Numbered from the stretch's first letter, positions 1-9,512 are shown. The stretch is 64,000 nucleotides of DNA from Alteromonas aquimaris (GCF_026183695.1 NZ_JAPFRD010000009.1:124001-188000); one strand, 5' to 3'. A program made the numbers and translations. Notes: generated by a model not told the origin, from the sequence alone.

Positions 1-287
1 CCGAAGCAAAATCGACCACCTTTAATCTTGCTTATACTTTTTCGGTTGACTGGGGCCCGATCAGCAGCTTGCAGATATACAACAACTACGGCCTCGTTTA
101 CGACAAATCGGATCGTTCCCGCGATACGCTAATGAATGTGACAGGGCTAGCACTGTCTGCGGGCGGACTTTATACCTACTTTGATGTAGTAACGGCCCGC
201 AACCAGCCGTTTGTGGGGGGTACTGCGGTAGGAGATTCAGACGAAACCGAGCACCGGTTTAATATCAACGTTGGCTACTATTTTTAA
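1..287 (+). CDS. Outer-membrane beta-barrel protein, C-terminal part only
   Basis: The frame is open from base 3, so the gene starts upstream of the window and only about 94 residues are visible. The visible part has alternating polar/hydrophobic stretches typical of membrane beta-strands. It ends in NVGYYF, with the terminal aromatic residue used by the BAM machinery to recognise barrel proteins. It resembles the porin-like barrel proteins of alteromonads, but the substrate cannot be read from this fragment. The BCCT transporter begins 51 bp downstream on the same strand, so the two may share an uptake role; that is inference. Confidence 0.6.
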   Translation, partial: EAKSTTFNLAYTFSVDWGPISSLQIYNNYGLVYDKSDRSRDTLMNVTGLALSAGGLYTYFDVVTARNQPFVGGTAVGDSDETEHRFNINVGYYF

Positions 288-338
288 TGACAGTACCCTC
301 TCGTAACTACAACCAGTAACAGGCATACCGGAGAATGT

Positions 339-1970
339 ATGAAGCAGCCAAATGATCCTTTGCGTCCCGATGGCAAAGTCAATCCTATAGATACGGATTA
401 TCAGGTAGGCCAGGACAATATTGTCGTTAATCTAGGCCCATTCGGTCTTGATATCCATAACCGGGTGTTCGCTATTTCAGGTCTAAGCGTCATTTTGTTT
501 GTCATTCTGACACTCGTATTTCAAACCGAAGTAGGGCCTTTGTTTGAAGACATAAGAGGGTGGCTTACTACCAACTTAGACTGGTTTTTCTTAAGCGCTG
601 CAAATATTTTCGTCATCATTTGCATTGGCATAGTGGTATCCCCGTTAGGAAATGTGCGACTGGGGGGAACCGAAGCCACTCCTGACTATGGCTATTTAGG
701 CTGGTTTTCCATGCTCTTTGCTGCGGGTATGGGAATAGGTTTGATGTTTTATGGGGTGTCAGAACCTATCTCCCATTTTTCCAGTAGTATTGGCGGCGTT
801 GTGGATGGCGAGGGCTTGCGTACTGATTGGTCCCCCCTAATGGGTGCAGCGGATGACCCCGAAGCGGCCCGCAAGCTGGCCATGGCCGCTACGATTTATC
901 ATTGGGCGCTTCATCCTTGGGCTATTTACGCCATTATGGCGCTTGGCTTAGCCCTTTTCTCCTTTAATAAAGGGCTTCCGCTGACAATTCGTTCAGTTTT
1001 TTATTCCGTATTAGGTGAGCGTGTATGGGGATGGCCTGGACATGTTATTGATATCCTGGCGGTATTTGCCACCTTGTTTGGTTTGGCTACCTCATTGGGC
1101 TTGGGTGCATCTCAGGCGGCCTCTGGTCTGCATTTCCTGTTTGGCTTACCGTTAGGCACGACTACTCAGGTTGTACTGGTTATTTTTATCACCGCAATTG
1201 CTTTAATTTCCGTGGTGGCGGGTCTGGATGCGGGCGTCAAAAGACTTTCCGAATTTAATATGATTTTGGCCGCTGCCTTGCTGTTGTTCATTATCATTGT
1301 CGGGGCGACCTCTTCTATCTTAACCGGATTCTTCGAGAACTTACTCTCTTACATAACATATCTTCCTGCGTTGTCATCTCCGCTTGGTAGAGAAGATATT
1401 AATTTTTCTTCTGGCTGGACTGCATTTTACTGGGCTTGGTGGATATCCTGGAGCCCCTTTGTTGGCATGTTTATCGCGCGAGTATCACGTGGACGTACTG
1501 TAAGAGAATTTATCATATCAGTATTGATTATTCCTTCTTTGGCATGCGTATTATGGATGACCGTATTTGGTGGCACCGCCATAACCCAACTCGTTGATGA
1601 TGGCTACCAAAAAGTTGTGGAGGCGGAGCTACCTTTGCAACTTTTTTATATGCTCGACGCCTTACCGCTGGCCAGTATCACCTCATTTATAGCCATTGTT
1701 CTGGTTATCGTGTTTTTTGTCACCTCTTCCGATTCAGGCTCTTTGGTGATTGATGTAATTGCTGCGGGGGGCAAAGTAGAATCGCCTACCCCACAACGTG
1801 TGTTCTGGTGCACATTTGAGGGGTTAGTGGCGATTTCATTAATTCTTGGCGGGGGATTGGTAGCACTACAGGCGATGGCCGTGTCCACAGGGCTTCCATT
1901 TACCTTGGTATTGCTGGTCGCAACCTTTTCGATACTTAAAGGGCTGGCGAATGAACCTAAGATAAAGTGA
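339..1970 (+). CDS. BCCT family transporter (betaine/choline/carnitine type)
   Basis: A 543-residue inner-membrane protein with about 12 hydrophobic segments. It carries the family signatures GMGIGLMFYGVSEP (about residues 130-143) and the Trp-rich stretch WAWWISWSPFVGMF (about 362-376), which form the core fold and the trimethylammonium-binding region in BCCT carriers. Family members move betaine, choline, carnitine or DMSP coupled to sodium or protons. The exact substrate is not readable. Start ATG follows GGAGA at suitable spacing. The N-terminal tail of about 40 residues is hydrophilic and there is no long C-terminal osmosensor tail. The downstream neighbours encode a cNMP/CBS regulator and an exonuclease. 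Confidence 0.93.
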   Translation: MKQPNDPLRPDGKVNPIDTDYQVGQDNIVVNLGPFGLDIHNRVFAISGLSVILFVILTLVFQTEVGPLFEDIRGWLTTNLDWFFLSAANIFVIICIGIVVSPLGNVRLGGTEATPDYGYLGWFSMLFAAGMGIGLMFYGVSEPISHFSSSIGGVVDGEGLRTDWSPLMGAADDPEAARKLAMAATIYHWALHPWAIYAIMALGLALFSFNKGLPLTIRSVFYSVLGERVWGWPGHVIDILAVFATLFGLATSLGLGASQAASGLHFLFGLPLGTTTQVVLVIFITAIALISVVAGLDAGVKRLSEFNMILAAALLLFIIIVGATSSILTGFFENLLSYITYLPALSSPLGREDINFSSGWTAFYWAWWISWSPFVGMFIARVSRGRTVREFIISVLIIPSLACVLWMTVFGGTAITQLVDDGYQKVVEAELPLQLFYMLDALPLASITSFIAIVLVIVFFVTSSDSGSLVIDVIAAGGKVESPTPQRVFWCTFEGLVAISLILGGGLVALQAMAVSTGLPFTLVLLVATFSILKGLANEPKIK

Positions 1971-2015
1971 CCATTATGCAAGCTAACAATTCATAGGTTG
2001 CGGCAAGCACAAGTT

Positions 2016-3950
2016 ATGCAAGCTGACTTTCCTGAGCTATTAGGTTTTTTAAAACAACACCCACCTTTTAATGAATTGCCCGAGCAAGCATTAGAAGAAT
2101 TGGGTGGGCATGTTGAGATCGCGTATTTTAAAAAAGGATCGGAAATCCTACCCCTTGGTGAACACAACGATAAATGGTGTGTGATCCGACAAGGCGCGGT
2201 AGAAATATTCAGACGCGACGGAACCCTGCATAACAGACTTAGCACAGGTGGCTTCTTTGGCGAATTAAGTTTGTTGCAAGGCAAGCCGGTCAGGTTTCCT
2301 GTGAAGGCGCTGGAAGATACCCTGTTATATTTAGTTAGTGCAGAAGAATTTCACCATCTTTTCGACAATTACGATTCGTTCGCGGATTTTGTGGAAGTAG
2401 AAGATCGCAGACGCTTGCGCCATGCCGTTCAAAAATCTCAAAACGTACAAAATTTACTGACCGCCAGGGTGAGTGAAATACTTAGTTCCACTTTAGCACC
2501 ACTTTCTCCGGATACTACGGTGCAAGAAGCGGCAGTTTACATGTCAAAGGAAAACTCTTCCTCTGTATTAATTGAAGGACGCATTGATGACAATGAAATG
2601 ATAGGGGTATTGACCGATGCTGATATTCGCGAAAAAGTTGTTAGTAAAAACTTGCCCCTAACTACGCCAGTATACGAGGTAATGCAGAGTGACTTTCCTA
2701 GTATCGCTGCTGATCGTTTTATATATGAAGCGATGATGTCGATGCTGAAAAATAACGTTCAGCATCTGGTCATTTTACCTGAACGGACGCAACCTGAACC
2801 TAAGGAATCCGTGTCTGCTGCTATTGACGTCTCCCACCACGGTACGCATTCTCCACTGGGTATCATCAGTAATCTGGATCTCATTCGCTACGAATCGCAA
2901 AACAGTTTATTTGTGGTGAGTAATATTTTCGCAGCAGACTCAGTAGAAGCCTTACAGGTTCTTAGAGAAGACGTGGTAGCCAGTTTTTTACGCATGGTCA
3001 ATGAAGACGCTAATTCCGCAATGATAGGCGCGGCGTTGTCAGCTATCGGTCGAAGTTTTAAACAACGTCTTTTAGAATTAGCAGAAGCTCGCCTTGGCCC
3101 GCCCCCCATTCCCTACTGCTTTATCGCGATGGGATCCATGGCGCGCGAAGAACAATTATTGGTTACTGATCAGGATAACGGCATTATTTTAAGCAATGAT
3201 TTTGTCGAAAAGCAGCATGACACTTATTTTGCCGAATTAGCGCATTTTGTGTGCGATGGATTGGATAAGTGTGGGTATCCTTACTGCAAAGGGGATATCA
3301 TGGCCACCAACAAAAAGTGGCGACAACCGTTAAGCCAATGGCAAAGTTATTTTAAAGAATGGATAGAGCATCCCACGCCGGAGTCTTTACTCAACAGTAA
3401 TATCTTTTTCGATCTCAGCGGCGTGTTTGGCAAACTAGAGTGGGCTGAAGAGTTAAACCGTTTTGTTCAACTCAGTGCTTATAAATACCCTCGTTTTTTG
3501 GCTAGCATGACCCGCAATGCGCTAAGACGCACTCCTCCCCTGGGCTTCTTTAAAGATTTTGTGATGGAATCTGATGGCAGACATTCCAAATCAATTGATA
3601 TGAAAAAGCGCGGTACTTCGCCAATTTCCGATCTAGTTAGAATTCATGCACTGGAAGTTGGGTCGCTAGCTACAAATACTAATTCGCGTTTGCAGGATGT
3701 TATTCGAGCGCAAATATTACCTAATGGTAGAGGAGAAGATTTGCGTGATGCGATGGAATTGATTGCTATGGTTCGAATTCGACACCAGGCAATGGATGTT
3801 AACCAGGGAATACAACCTGACAACAATATTGAGCCTGATAACCTATCGGAATTTGAGAGAAAGCATCTAAAAGACGCATTTGAGGTGGTCACCAACGCTC
3901 AACGCTATCTTAAGTTTCGCTATCAAGCGGGTCGCCAGTTTAGTCGATGA
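2016..3950 (+). CDS. cNMP-binding / CBS / DUF294 nucleotidyltransferase-like protein
   Basis: A cytoplasmic signalling protein of about 644 residues. The order is a cyclic-nucleotide-binding fold (about 8-125; GGFFGELSLL is its phosphate-binding-cassette-like loop), a CBS pair (about 150-285), then a DUF294 nucleotidyltransferase-like domain whose active-site motif GSMAREE...TDQDNG starts near residue 370, and the DUF294 C-terminal helical domain. A TTG codon at 1998 could extend it by six residues. I prefer ATG 2016 because MQADFPELL is the usual beginning of this family. The family is commonly found next to a small DnaQ-like exonuclease and a solute transporter; here the transporter is BCCT. 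It probably acts as a ligand-sensing regulator, but its reaction is unproven. Confidence 0.85.
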   Translation: MQADFPELLGFLKQHPPFNELPEQALEELGGHVEIAYFKKGSEILPLGEHNDKWCVIRQGAVEIFRRDGTLHNRLSTGGFFGELSLLQGKPVRFPVKALEDTLLYLVSAEEFHHLFDNYDSFADFVEVEDRRRLRHAVQKSQNVQNLLTARVSEILSSTLAPLSPDTTVQEAAVYMSKENSSSVLIEGRIDDNEMIGVLTDADIREKVVSKNLPLTTPVYEVMQSDFPSIAADRFIYEAMMSMLKNNVQHLVILPERTQPEPKESVSAAIDVSHHGTHSPLGIISNLDLIRYESQNSLFVVSNIFAADSVEALQVLREDVVASFLRMVNEDANSAMIGAALSAIGRSFKQRLLELAEARLGPPPIPYCFIAMGSMAREEQLLVTDQDNGIILSNDFVEKQHDTYFAELAHFVCDGLDKCGYPYCKGDIMATNKKWRQPLSQWQSYFKEWIEHPTPESLLNSNIFFDLSGVFGKLEWAEELNRFVQLSAYKYPRFLASMTRNALRRTPPLGFFKDFVMESDGRHSKSIDMKKRGTSPISDLVRIHALEVGSLATNTNSRLQDVIRAQILPNGRGEDLRDAMELIAMVRIRHQAMDVNQGIQPDNNIEPDNLSEFERKHLKDAFEVVTNAQRYLKFRYQAGRQFSR

Positions 3951-3992
3951 CTTACCTTCCTTTTCACGAATAGGACAGACGCCTAAGCAAGC

Positions 3993-4727
3993 ATGTTTTA
4001 TCTATCAAAAAAAGACATCCAACATAAGCCGGTCGCCGTGCGCGATTGGGGCGCCTATTTTGACCAACAGCGAGACAACATCAGTAATGTAGTGTTAAAA
4101 CGCTTTTATTCGCAGCCCCCACCCGCCCCAAATGCAGACATTTCACTAGTTCCTCTGGTCGCTCTTGATCTGGAAACCACTGGCTTGAATTGGCGTACAG
4201 ACAGTATCGTGAGTATGGGACTTGTAGAATTTAGCACCCGGCGAATTCGCCTCAACTCCGCCAGATATTGGGTAGTTAAACCAAGTACCCAGCTGAAAGA
4301 ACAATCTATCTTAGTACATAATCTGACGCATACCGAGTTTGGCTCCGCACCGTCGGTATCAGCTATATTAGAGAAGATGATACCCCTGCTGGCGGGAAAG
4401 GTTGTGATAGCGCACCACGCTGCTATCGAACGAAACTTTCTTTTACGATCGGTAATGAATGCCTACCACTGCGAGTGGTACTTCCCCATGATTGATACGT
4501 TAAAATTGGAACGCAGGCTTGTGTTTGAAGAGCAACCATGGTGGAAACGATGGCTGATATCTAAGCAAACATCTCTTCAGTTAAGAGACTGCAGAGCACG
4601 CTATGGTTTACCTGCTTATCGCCAGCATCATGCATTGAACGATGCGATCGCTTGTGCGGAGCTATTTCAAGCGCAAATTTCATACCTTGGGGAACACATC
4701 CCATTAGCAGAACTTTTGGACAATTGA
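3993..4727 (+). CDS. DnaQ-like 3'-5' exonuclease (DEDDh type)
   Basis: A 244-residue protein with the three exonuclease motifs of the DnaQ/PolC family: ExoI LDLETTGL (about 57-64), ExoII HHAAIERNFL and ExoIIIe HHALNDAIACAEL near the C-terminus. The catalytic D, E, D, H, D residues all look intact. An N-terminal extension of about 50 residues precedes the nuclease fold. It is not the replicative epsilon subunit; it is the stand-alone paralogue that travels with DUF294 regulators. It starts 42 bp after the DUF294 gene on the same strand and is probably co-transcribed with it. Substrate unknown. Confidence 0.85.
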   Translation: MFYLSKKDIQHKPVAVRDWGAYFDQQRDNISNVVLKRFYSQPPPAPNADISLVPLVALDLETTGLNWRTDSIVSMGLVEFSTRRIRLNSARYWVVKPSTQLKEQSILVHNLTHTEFGSAPSVSAILEKMIPLLAGKVVIAHHAAIERNFLLRSVMNAYHCEWYFPMIDTLKLERRLVFEEQPWWKRWLISKQTSLQLRDCRARYGLPAYRQHHALNDAIACAELFQAQISYLGEHIPLAELLDN

Positions 4728-4917
4728 TTTAACTGCGTAAGGTTTGTTTATTATTTTTTAATTAGGGCCGCGCGCAATTTAAGCACCGTCACGATAAATC
4801 GCTCTCAGGTAATAAGAAAAAAGATTAAGGCTTGATGGCTTTTAAACCTTGCCTTTTGCGTACGTGAATAACTTCATTTTTCTTCCAGGCAAGACAAAAC
4901 GTGGTTAAATTTTAAGA

Positions 4918-5265
4918 TTATTCACCACGATGGCTTTTAAGAGGATTGGGTCTTCCGCCGGTGACTTTGTCTGCTCGGCCTTCCTGTTTGGCCTTTTCTG
5001 CACGGCGCTTACGCACTTCTTTTGGATCAGCTATCAAGGGGCGATAGATTTCAATGCGATCCCCATCTTTTACTTCATCTTTTAATTTGGCTACCCTGCT
5101 CCAAATTCCTATTTTTTGTTTATCTAAATCGATATCAGGATAAAGTGTTTGAATATTTGACAGTTCAATTACCTTTTCCACGGTGGCACCCTGTGCGATA
5201 GACACTTCTACAATAGATTGCCTGTCAGGTAAGGCGTAGGCGACCTCTACTTTGATCATGCTCAT
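4918..5265 (-). CDS. rnfH: RnfH family ubiquitin-like protein
   Basis: A 115-residue protein of the RnfH/YfjF family (beta-grasp, ubiquitin-like), with the typical beginning [12 protein letters not shown] and the [10 protein letters not shown] strand near residue 70. The C-terminal tail is basic ([10 protein letters not shown]). Its ATG overlaps the ratA stop in an ATGA junction (5262-5265), so the two genes are probably translationally coupled. The ratA-rnfH pair beside divergent smpB is the standard gammaproteobacterial arrangement. The molecular role of RnfH is not established. Confidence 0.9.
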   Translation of the reverse strand: MSMIKVEVAYALPDRQSIVEVSIAQGATVEKVIELSNIQTLYPDIDLDKQKIGIWSRVAKLKDEVKDGDRIEIYRPLIADPKEVRKRRAEKAKQEGRADKVTGGRPNPLKSHRGE

Positions 5266-5693
5266 GCATACACCCTACGCGCACGCTCAATAAACGCGTT
5301 AACCATGCTGGTGGCTAAAGAACTAAAAACCTTACCAAAGGCCATTTCTGCCAATTTGTTACTAAACTCAAATTCTAGATTTAACTCTATCTTACAGGCC
5401 GACTCTGATAACGCCGAAAAGGTCCAGCCGCCCTGCAATTGCTTAAAGGGTCCATCTACTAACGTCATCTCAATGCGCTTTGCCGGATGCAATATGTTGT
5501 GGGTAGTAAACCACTGCTTTACGCCGGCTTTAGTCACTAACAAGGAGGCCCGCATTTTGTCCTCGTCAGCATCAAGTACTTTACTGTCTGCACAACCGGG
5601 CAAAAACTGGGGATAGGATTCAACATCATTGACCAATTCGAACATCGCCTCGGCGCTATACGCTACCAACGCACTACGTTGAATACTCGGCAT
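5262..5693 (-). CDS. ratA: RatA / COQ10-type START-domain protein
   Basis: A 143-residue START/polyketide-cyclase-like protein. The sequence [20 protein letters not shown] (about 14-33) is the hallmark of the RatA/Coq10 family. The family has been described both as an inhibitor of 70S ribosome association and as a lipid/quinone-binding protein related to mitochondrial COQ10; sequence alone cannot choose between these. It is the first gene of a two-gene minus-strand unit with rnfH, divergent from smpB across about 160 bp. Confidence 0.9.
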   Translation of the reverse strand: MPSIQRSALVAYSAEAMFELVNDVESYPQFLPGCADSKVLDADEDKMRASLLVTKAGVKQWFTTHNILHPAKRIEMTLVDGPFKQLQGGWTFSALSESACKIELNLEFEFSNKLAEMAFGKVFSSLATSMVNAFIERARRVYA

Positions 5694-5854
5694 ACACTCT
5701 TATCTCTTAAACTATATAAAGCAATACTCAAATCTGCGCTGAGTGTACCACGAGAATTTTCTGCCACCTACCCTTCTGTTTTAGTGGGACATCCCCATAA
5801 TGCTTTTTGTAATCACCTAAAGACTTTAGCGAATGAGTGAGTATAATAAGGCGC

Positions 5855-6334
5855 ATGAAAAAGAATAAAGACAACAAAAACAGTTCCGGTACTATTGCGC
5901 TAAACAAAAAGGCTCGTCACGACTATCATTTAGAAGATAAGTTCGAAGCGGGCATAGCGCTGCAGGGCTGGGAAATTAAAAGCCTGCGCGCAGGTAAAGC
6001 AAATATAACCGATGCTTATGTCATCATTCAAAATGCCGAAGCCTACTTAGTGGGTGCCCGCATTTCACCCTTAACGCAGGCTTCTACCCACGTTATCTGC
6101 GAGCCTGAACGTTCGCGCAAATTGTTGCTTAACAAGCGAGAAATCGATAGGTTAATGGGTGCGCGTGATCGCCAGGGCTACAGTATCGTTGCCACGGCTA
6201 TGTACTGGAAAAAATGTTGGGTTAAACTGGAAATCTATCTGGCAAAAGGCAAGCAGGAACACGATAAGCGTGACACGATTAAAGATCGAGATTGGCAGCG
6301 GCAAAAAGAACGCGTGATGAAAAATTCGCTCTAG
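5855..6334 (+). CDS. smpB: SsrA-binding protein SmpB
   Basis: A 159-residue tmRNA partner that delivers the tRNA-like end of SsrA to stalled ribosomes. The features are the [17 protein letters not shown]-terminus, [10 protein letters not shown], the oligonucleotide-binding barrel, and a basic C-terminal tail that would enter the empty mRNA channel. A GTG at 5837 would add six residues, but MKKNKDNK at 5855 matches the family start and length. Its RNA partner ssrA lies 2.5 kb downstream on the same strand, separated by two sulfotransferase-like genes. Confidence 0.96.
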   Translation: MKKNKDNKNSSGTIALNKKARHDYHLEDKFEAGIALQGWEIKSLRAGKANITDAYVIIQNAEAYLVGARISPLTQASTHVICEPERSRKLLLNKREIDRLMGARDRQGYSIVATAMYWKKCWVKLEIYLAKGKQEHDKRDTIKDRDWQRQKERVMKNSL

Positions 6335-6405
6335 CGCACTATCTCATGTGAACAGGTATGTTAATTAGCCGGCACTAAGAATGAGAGAGATGTAGAGGTT
6401 ATAGT

Positions 6406-7397
6406 ATGCGATTGTACATTCATGCTGGAACGTTTAAAACAGCTAGCTCTGCGATCCAGAACAGCCTATATTCCAGACGTGAGGCGTTACTAAAACATCA
6501 CATTCTTTATCCCGAAGCTGGTATTTCGAAAAAGATGTCAGAAGAAGTGGGCTTTCGACACAGCCGGATTGTTTATCATTACGGCAAATCGGACTGGGAC
6601 AATATTGTTGCGAACTTAAAAAAAAGCCTGTTTCATCACAATCCTCACACCGTCATCCTTTCGAGTGAAGCCTGGTCTACTCCGGGTGCATCGGAAACGT
6701 TATTCAGTCTTATTGAACATCTGCAAGAATTTGATGTAGACAAGATTGATATCGCGTTTGTGGTCAGGAATGTTTTTGACTATTCAATCAGTCATTACCG
6801 TGAGTTTGTTAGGCGCTGGGGATTTAAATACGATTACCTCGAATATGTTGAAAAACGCCTTGATTACTTTGATTACAACGCCCTCTTTTCTCCCTTTTTA
6901 GAAAACAACAAAGTCACCGTCAAATTTATCCCATATAGCAAAAGTTGTGTGGATGCGGTACTAAAAGATATGAATGCTGCGCCGACTGGATTCTGGAATA
7001 AACCTGAAAAGAAAAAAGTAAACAAAAGTTTGTCAGCGCTGGATATAGAGATTCAGCGCAAGTTTAATATCCTGCACGGCGGAAAAGGTTACGTCGCGCC
7101 ACAAGCCACAGAACTTTTAGCCCGTATTGGATTAAAGCCCACTGGTGAGAAAATTTTAGAAAGCACGCCGCCAGTTTTGTTATCTGACTCTTTACCGATC
7201 TGTATAAAGAAAAGTTTACCGAGCTGACCAGATTACCCCCTATGTTATTGGAGGTATCCGGCTCTACTTACTTTGCGGACAGCTATATTACATTAGATAA
7301 GCTATCGCTATTTTTGGACGACCTGACCAGAGAATATTATCAATCTCACCCCATAAGCAACGATGAGCTTAGCAAGACTTATTCAAATAAAAGTTAG
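6406..7397 (+). pseudogene. Sulfotransferase-like gene, frameshifted near its 3' end
   Basis: The first frame gives 273 residues (6406-7227) and ends in an unrelated tail. Comparison with the tandem paralogue at 7798-8730 shows that the true C-terminus continues in another frame from about 7197 (DLYKEKFTELTRLPPMLLEV...) to a TAG at 7395-7397. One base appears to be missing around 7195-7197. The N-terminus HAGTFKTASSAIQ matches the 5'-phosphosulfate-binding loop of PAPS-dependent sulfotransferases, and VVRNVFDYSISHYREF resembles the 3'-phosphate-binding helix. Either a recent pseudogene or a sequencing error; the remaining sequence is not visibly decayed. Confidence 0.75.
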
Positions 7398-7797
7398 CTG
7401 TTTCTATAGCCTGGCTTTCTTGTAACCAAATGTAGTTCTTAACCGTATTAAAAGCACCTGTCAGGTCGAACTTACCCTTTAAACAAATGATTCTGCACCC
7501 CTTAGCAATATATTCGCTTCAATTTTTTAATAGCTTAACGCTACTTAGCCTTCAATTGATTGTTTCTGGAAGTTATTGCGCGATTGTTGATGCCCCTTTC
7601 TTACCTCGCCATTCGATTACACCTAGCCAAAACAACTATGACGGCGAAAAAGCAGCGAGGACTTAAGGAATGAAATGAATTTAGTAAAATGTTTTGTATA
7701 AGCAAACTGACAGGACGTACTATGCCTGCACACAAGGGGTAGTCCGATAACGAGTTTATCAAAAGGCACAAGGAAAAATTGAGGTAATTAAAGCGAT
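7398..7797. other. Intergenic stretch between the sulfotransferase paralogues
   Basis: About 400 bp of AT-rich DNA with no convincing coding frame, RNA or strong terminator. It probably carries the promoter of the second paralogue. A minus-strand ORF here has no family features and overlaps the start of the next gene. Confidence 0.4.
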
Positions 7798-8730
7798 ATG
7801 CATGTATACATACACGCCGGAACCTATAAAACAGCAAGTACTGCCATCCAGCAAACCTTGTATTCCTTGCGCACGAATTTAATAAAGCAAAAAATCCTCT
7901 ACCCTACAGCTGGTATTTCCGCGCAAGCAGAAGAAATAGGTTATCGGCACAGTCGTTTTGTTTATGAGTACGGGCTGTTAGCCTGGGACGCTGAAGTAGA
8001 TAAATTAAAAGCTGAAATTCGCACACACAAACCTGATTTACTTATTTTGTCCAGCGAAGCCTGGTCTAAACCGAAAGGTACTAAGCGATTGCTAGCGTTA
8101 CTGGAGAAGCTGGAAGCTTTTAACGTTACCCGCGTAGATGTTACCTTTGTAGTGAGGAATGCATACGACTATTCCGTTAGTTTTTACCGCGAATTTGTCA
8201 GACGCTGGGGGCAACGCCGGGGTTATTCAGATTACACTAACAAACGCATACCATACTACGACTACAATAACCTGTTCTTACCGTTTATAAGTGAACCCAA
8301 ATTCAGGATGAACTTTCTTCCTTACTGCGACGATAGCGTTTTGCACGTTTTGTCAGCTATGGGTATTGAGCAGCATACACCGAGTATTGCGCGCGCAGTT
8401 AATTCTAGTCTGTCCACATTAGATGTAGAAATTCAGCGGCGTATCAATATTTTGACCAGAAGCAAGGCCCACCCTTCCCCTTCGGCTAATGAACTGTTCA
8501 GTAACATTGGCGTAAAACTGGTTCAGGATAAAATTATCGAAGATACTCCACCCGCGTCACTCAACCATCTTTATTCCGATGCCTACCAAGATAAATTTAC
8601 CGCTTTGACAGGGTTAAGTCGCGACTTATTACGAATTGAGCAATCACGCTATTTCACTAACAATAAGGTACCACTAAGGTTATTTGAACCAATATTAGAT
8701 CACCTGCTACCGCTACCAGCCAAACGCTAA
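7798..8730 (+). CDS. Sulfotransferase-like protein (PAPS-binding fold), intact paralogue
   Basis: A 310-residue protein without signal peptide. HAGTYKTASTAIQ (residues 6-18) fits the sulfotransferase 5'-PSB loop, whose usual form is HIGTHKTGSTSIQ, with a KTAS in place of KTGS/T. FVVRNAYDYSVSFYREF (about 119-135) fits the 3'-PB region. Both regions are shared with the frameshifted copy upstream, with high similarity along the full length, so the two arose by tandem duplication. Such enzymes sulfate carbohydrates or small molecules; the acceptor is unknown. The pair lies between smpB and ssrA, two genes that are often close neighbours. Confidence 0.7.
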   Translation: MHVYIHAGTYKTASTAIQQTLYSLRTNLIKQKILYPTAGISAQAEEIGYRHSRFVYEYGLLAWDAEVDKLKAEIRTHKPDLLILSSEAWSKPKGTKRLLALLEKLEAFNVTRVDVTFVVRNAYDYSVSFYREFVRRWGQRRGYSDYTNKRIPYYDYNNLFLPFISEPKFRMNFLPYCDDSVLHVLSAMGIEQHTPSIARAVNSSLSTLDVEIQRRINILTRSKAHPSPSANELFSNIGVKLVQDKIIEDTPPASLNHLYSDAYQDKFTALTGLSRDLLRIEQSRYFTNNKVPLRLFEPILDHLLPLPAKR

Positions 8731-8813
8731 AAAATTTGTTCGTTCTCTATTATTATATTGCGACAACATGTGGTAAACTTAGCGGTCTGAAATAAAACTG
8801 TTTCACCAAACCT

Positions 8814-9171
8814 GGGGCTGATTAGGATTCGACAGGATCTAGGAAGCTGGAGGTGCATGCAGAGGTGCGGTTTGCCTCTTAAAAAAGCCGCATTTAAATA
8901 GTCGCAAACGACGAAACTTACGCACTAGCCGCTTAATAACCGGTATAGGCCCTTCCACCACAGCTTTGTTTGCTAGCGTGGATTCGGAAGGTCATATAAG
9001 CAAACTAGCGAGGGAAACTCTCCTGAGGTTGAACCGCGAAACAGTATCAGGACCGCTACGAGGAATCCTGTTTGCCGGAGTCCGAAGTAGTTAAAGAAAA
9101 GACAAACTAAGCATGTAGTACCAAAAGTAGACATTTTCTGGACGCGGGTTCAAATCCCGCCAGCTCCACCA
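8814..9171 (+). ncRNA. ssrA: Transfer-messenger RNA (tmRNA, SsrA)
   Basis: A one-piece tmRNA. The 5' acceptor arm GGGGCTG pairs with CAGCTCC before the encoded CCA at 9169-9171, and the T-arm GGTTCAAATCC lies just upstream. The tag reading frame resumes at GCA 8904 and encodes ANDETYALAA, followed by TAA TAA at 8934-8939; charging adds a further N-terminal Ala. The LAA end is the usual ClpXP/ClpAP degron. Its partner smpB is upstream. The 3' end is the insertion point of the island that follows, and the acceptor arm remains intact. Confidence 0.97.
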
Positions 9172-9306
9172 TCTTGTAAATAGCCCTAATGAGCCCTCAG
9201 CAGCCATTTGGGCTTTTTATTAACCCACAACTTTACTATCAGGAATTTAGTGCTGATGCGGGAAGTTACGTACTAACTCACCATCAAACAGCTTCAAAAG
9301 TACTCT
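9163..9306 (+). repeat. Proximal direct repeat at the ssrA 3' end (att-like, island left end)
   Basis: Starting at GCTCCACCA of the tmRNA acceptor arm, about 145 bp recur with scattered mismatches at 12739-12886. The shared part covers the terminator hairpin and continues into the 3' end of the alpA-like gene. It marks the junction between ssrA and the island. In this copy the terminator stem (9182-9191 with 9205-9214) has one mismatch, whereas the distal copy is perfect. Confidence 0.75.
9182..9219 (+). terminator. ssrA intrinsic terminator (element-derived version)
   Basis: AGCCCTAATG and CATTTGGGCT form a 10-bp stem with one mismatch and a 13-nt loop, followed by TTTTT. It lies 10 bp beyond the tmRNA CCA end. 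Confidence 0.7.
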
Positions 9307-9481
9307 TTCTTAAGCAACTGGCCTCATACTCCAGCACATCCTCTCGTCTGTACCTGACTTGGCCAACCAATTTCACGTAAATTGGACCAATGCCCTCCGA
9401 CCGCCATCGCTCCAGTGTCGCCTCACTTACCTGCCACTTACATAGCTCTCTTTGTGTCATAAGTACTTGATATTCATTCAT
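9284..9481 (-). CDS. AlpA-like helix-turn-helix regulator / excisionase-like protein
   Basis: A 65-residue protein almost entirely made of a MerR/excisionase-type winged helix: LMTQRELCKWQVSEATLERW (about 7-26) is the recognition part and VRYRREDVLEYE the conserved wing/second helix. ATG is preceded by AGGAG. Proteins of this type control excision or integrase expression on islands at tRNA/tmRNA sites. It is divergent from higB with a 59-bp gap. Its 3' end lies inside the direct repeat. No integrase gene is present in the island, so its original partner is gone. Confidence 0.75.
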   Translation of the reverse strand: MNEYQVLMTQRELCKWQVSEATLERWRSEGIGPIYVKLVGQVRYRREDVLEYEASCLRKSTFEAV

Positions 9482-9512
9482 ATTGACTCTCCTATATATT
9501 TTAGTTGATAAG

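Noticed and set aside
4918-5693. ratA-rnfH as a toxin-antitoxin system
   Set aside because: Despite the RatA/RatB names, these are conserved chromosomal genes of START and ubiquitin-like folds; RnfH is not known to act as an antitoxin.
7601-7837. 78-codon minus-strand ORF between the sulfotransferase genes
   Set aside because: Overlaps the start of the intact sulfotransferase gene and shows no protein family features.
9189-9380. 63-codon plus-strand ORF directly after ssrA
   Set aside because: Overlaps the terminator hairpin and runs antisense to the AlpA-like gene.
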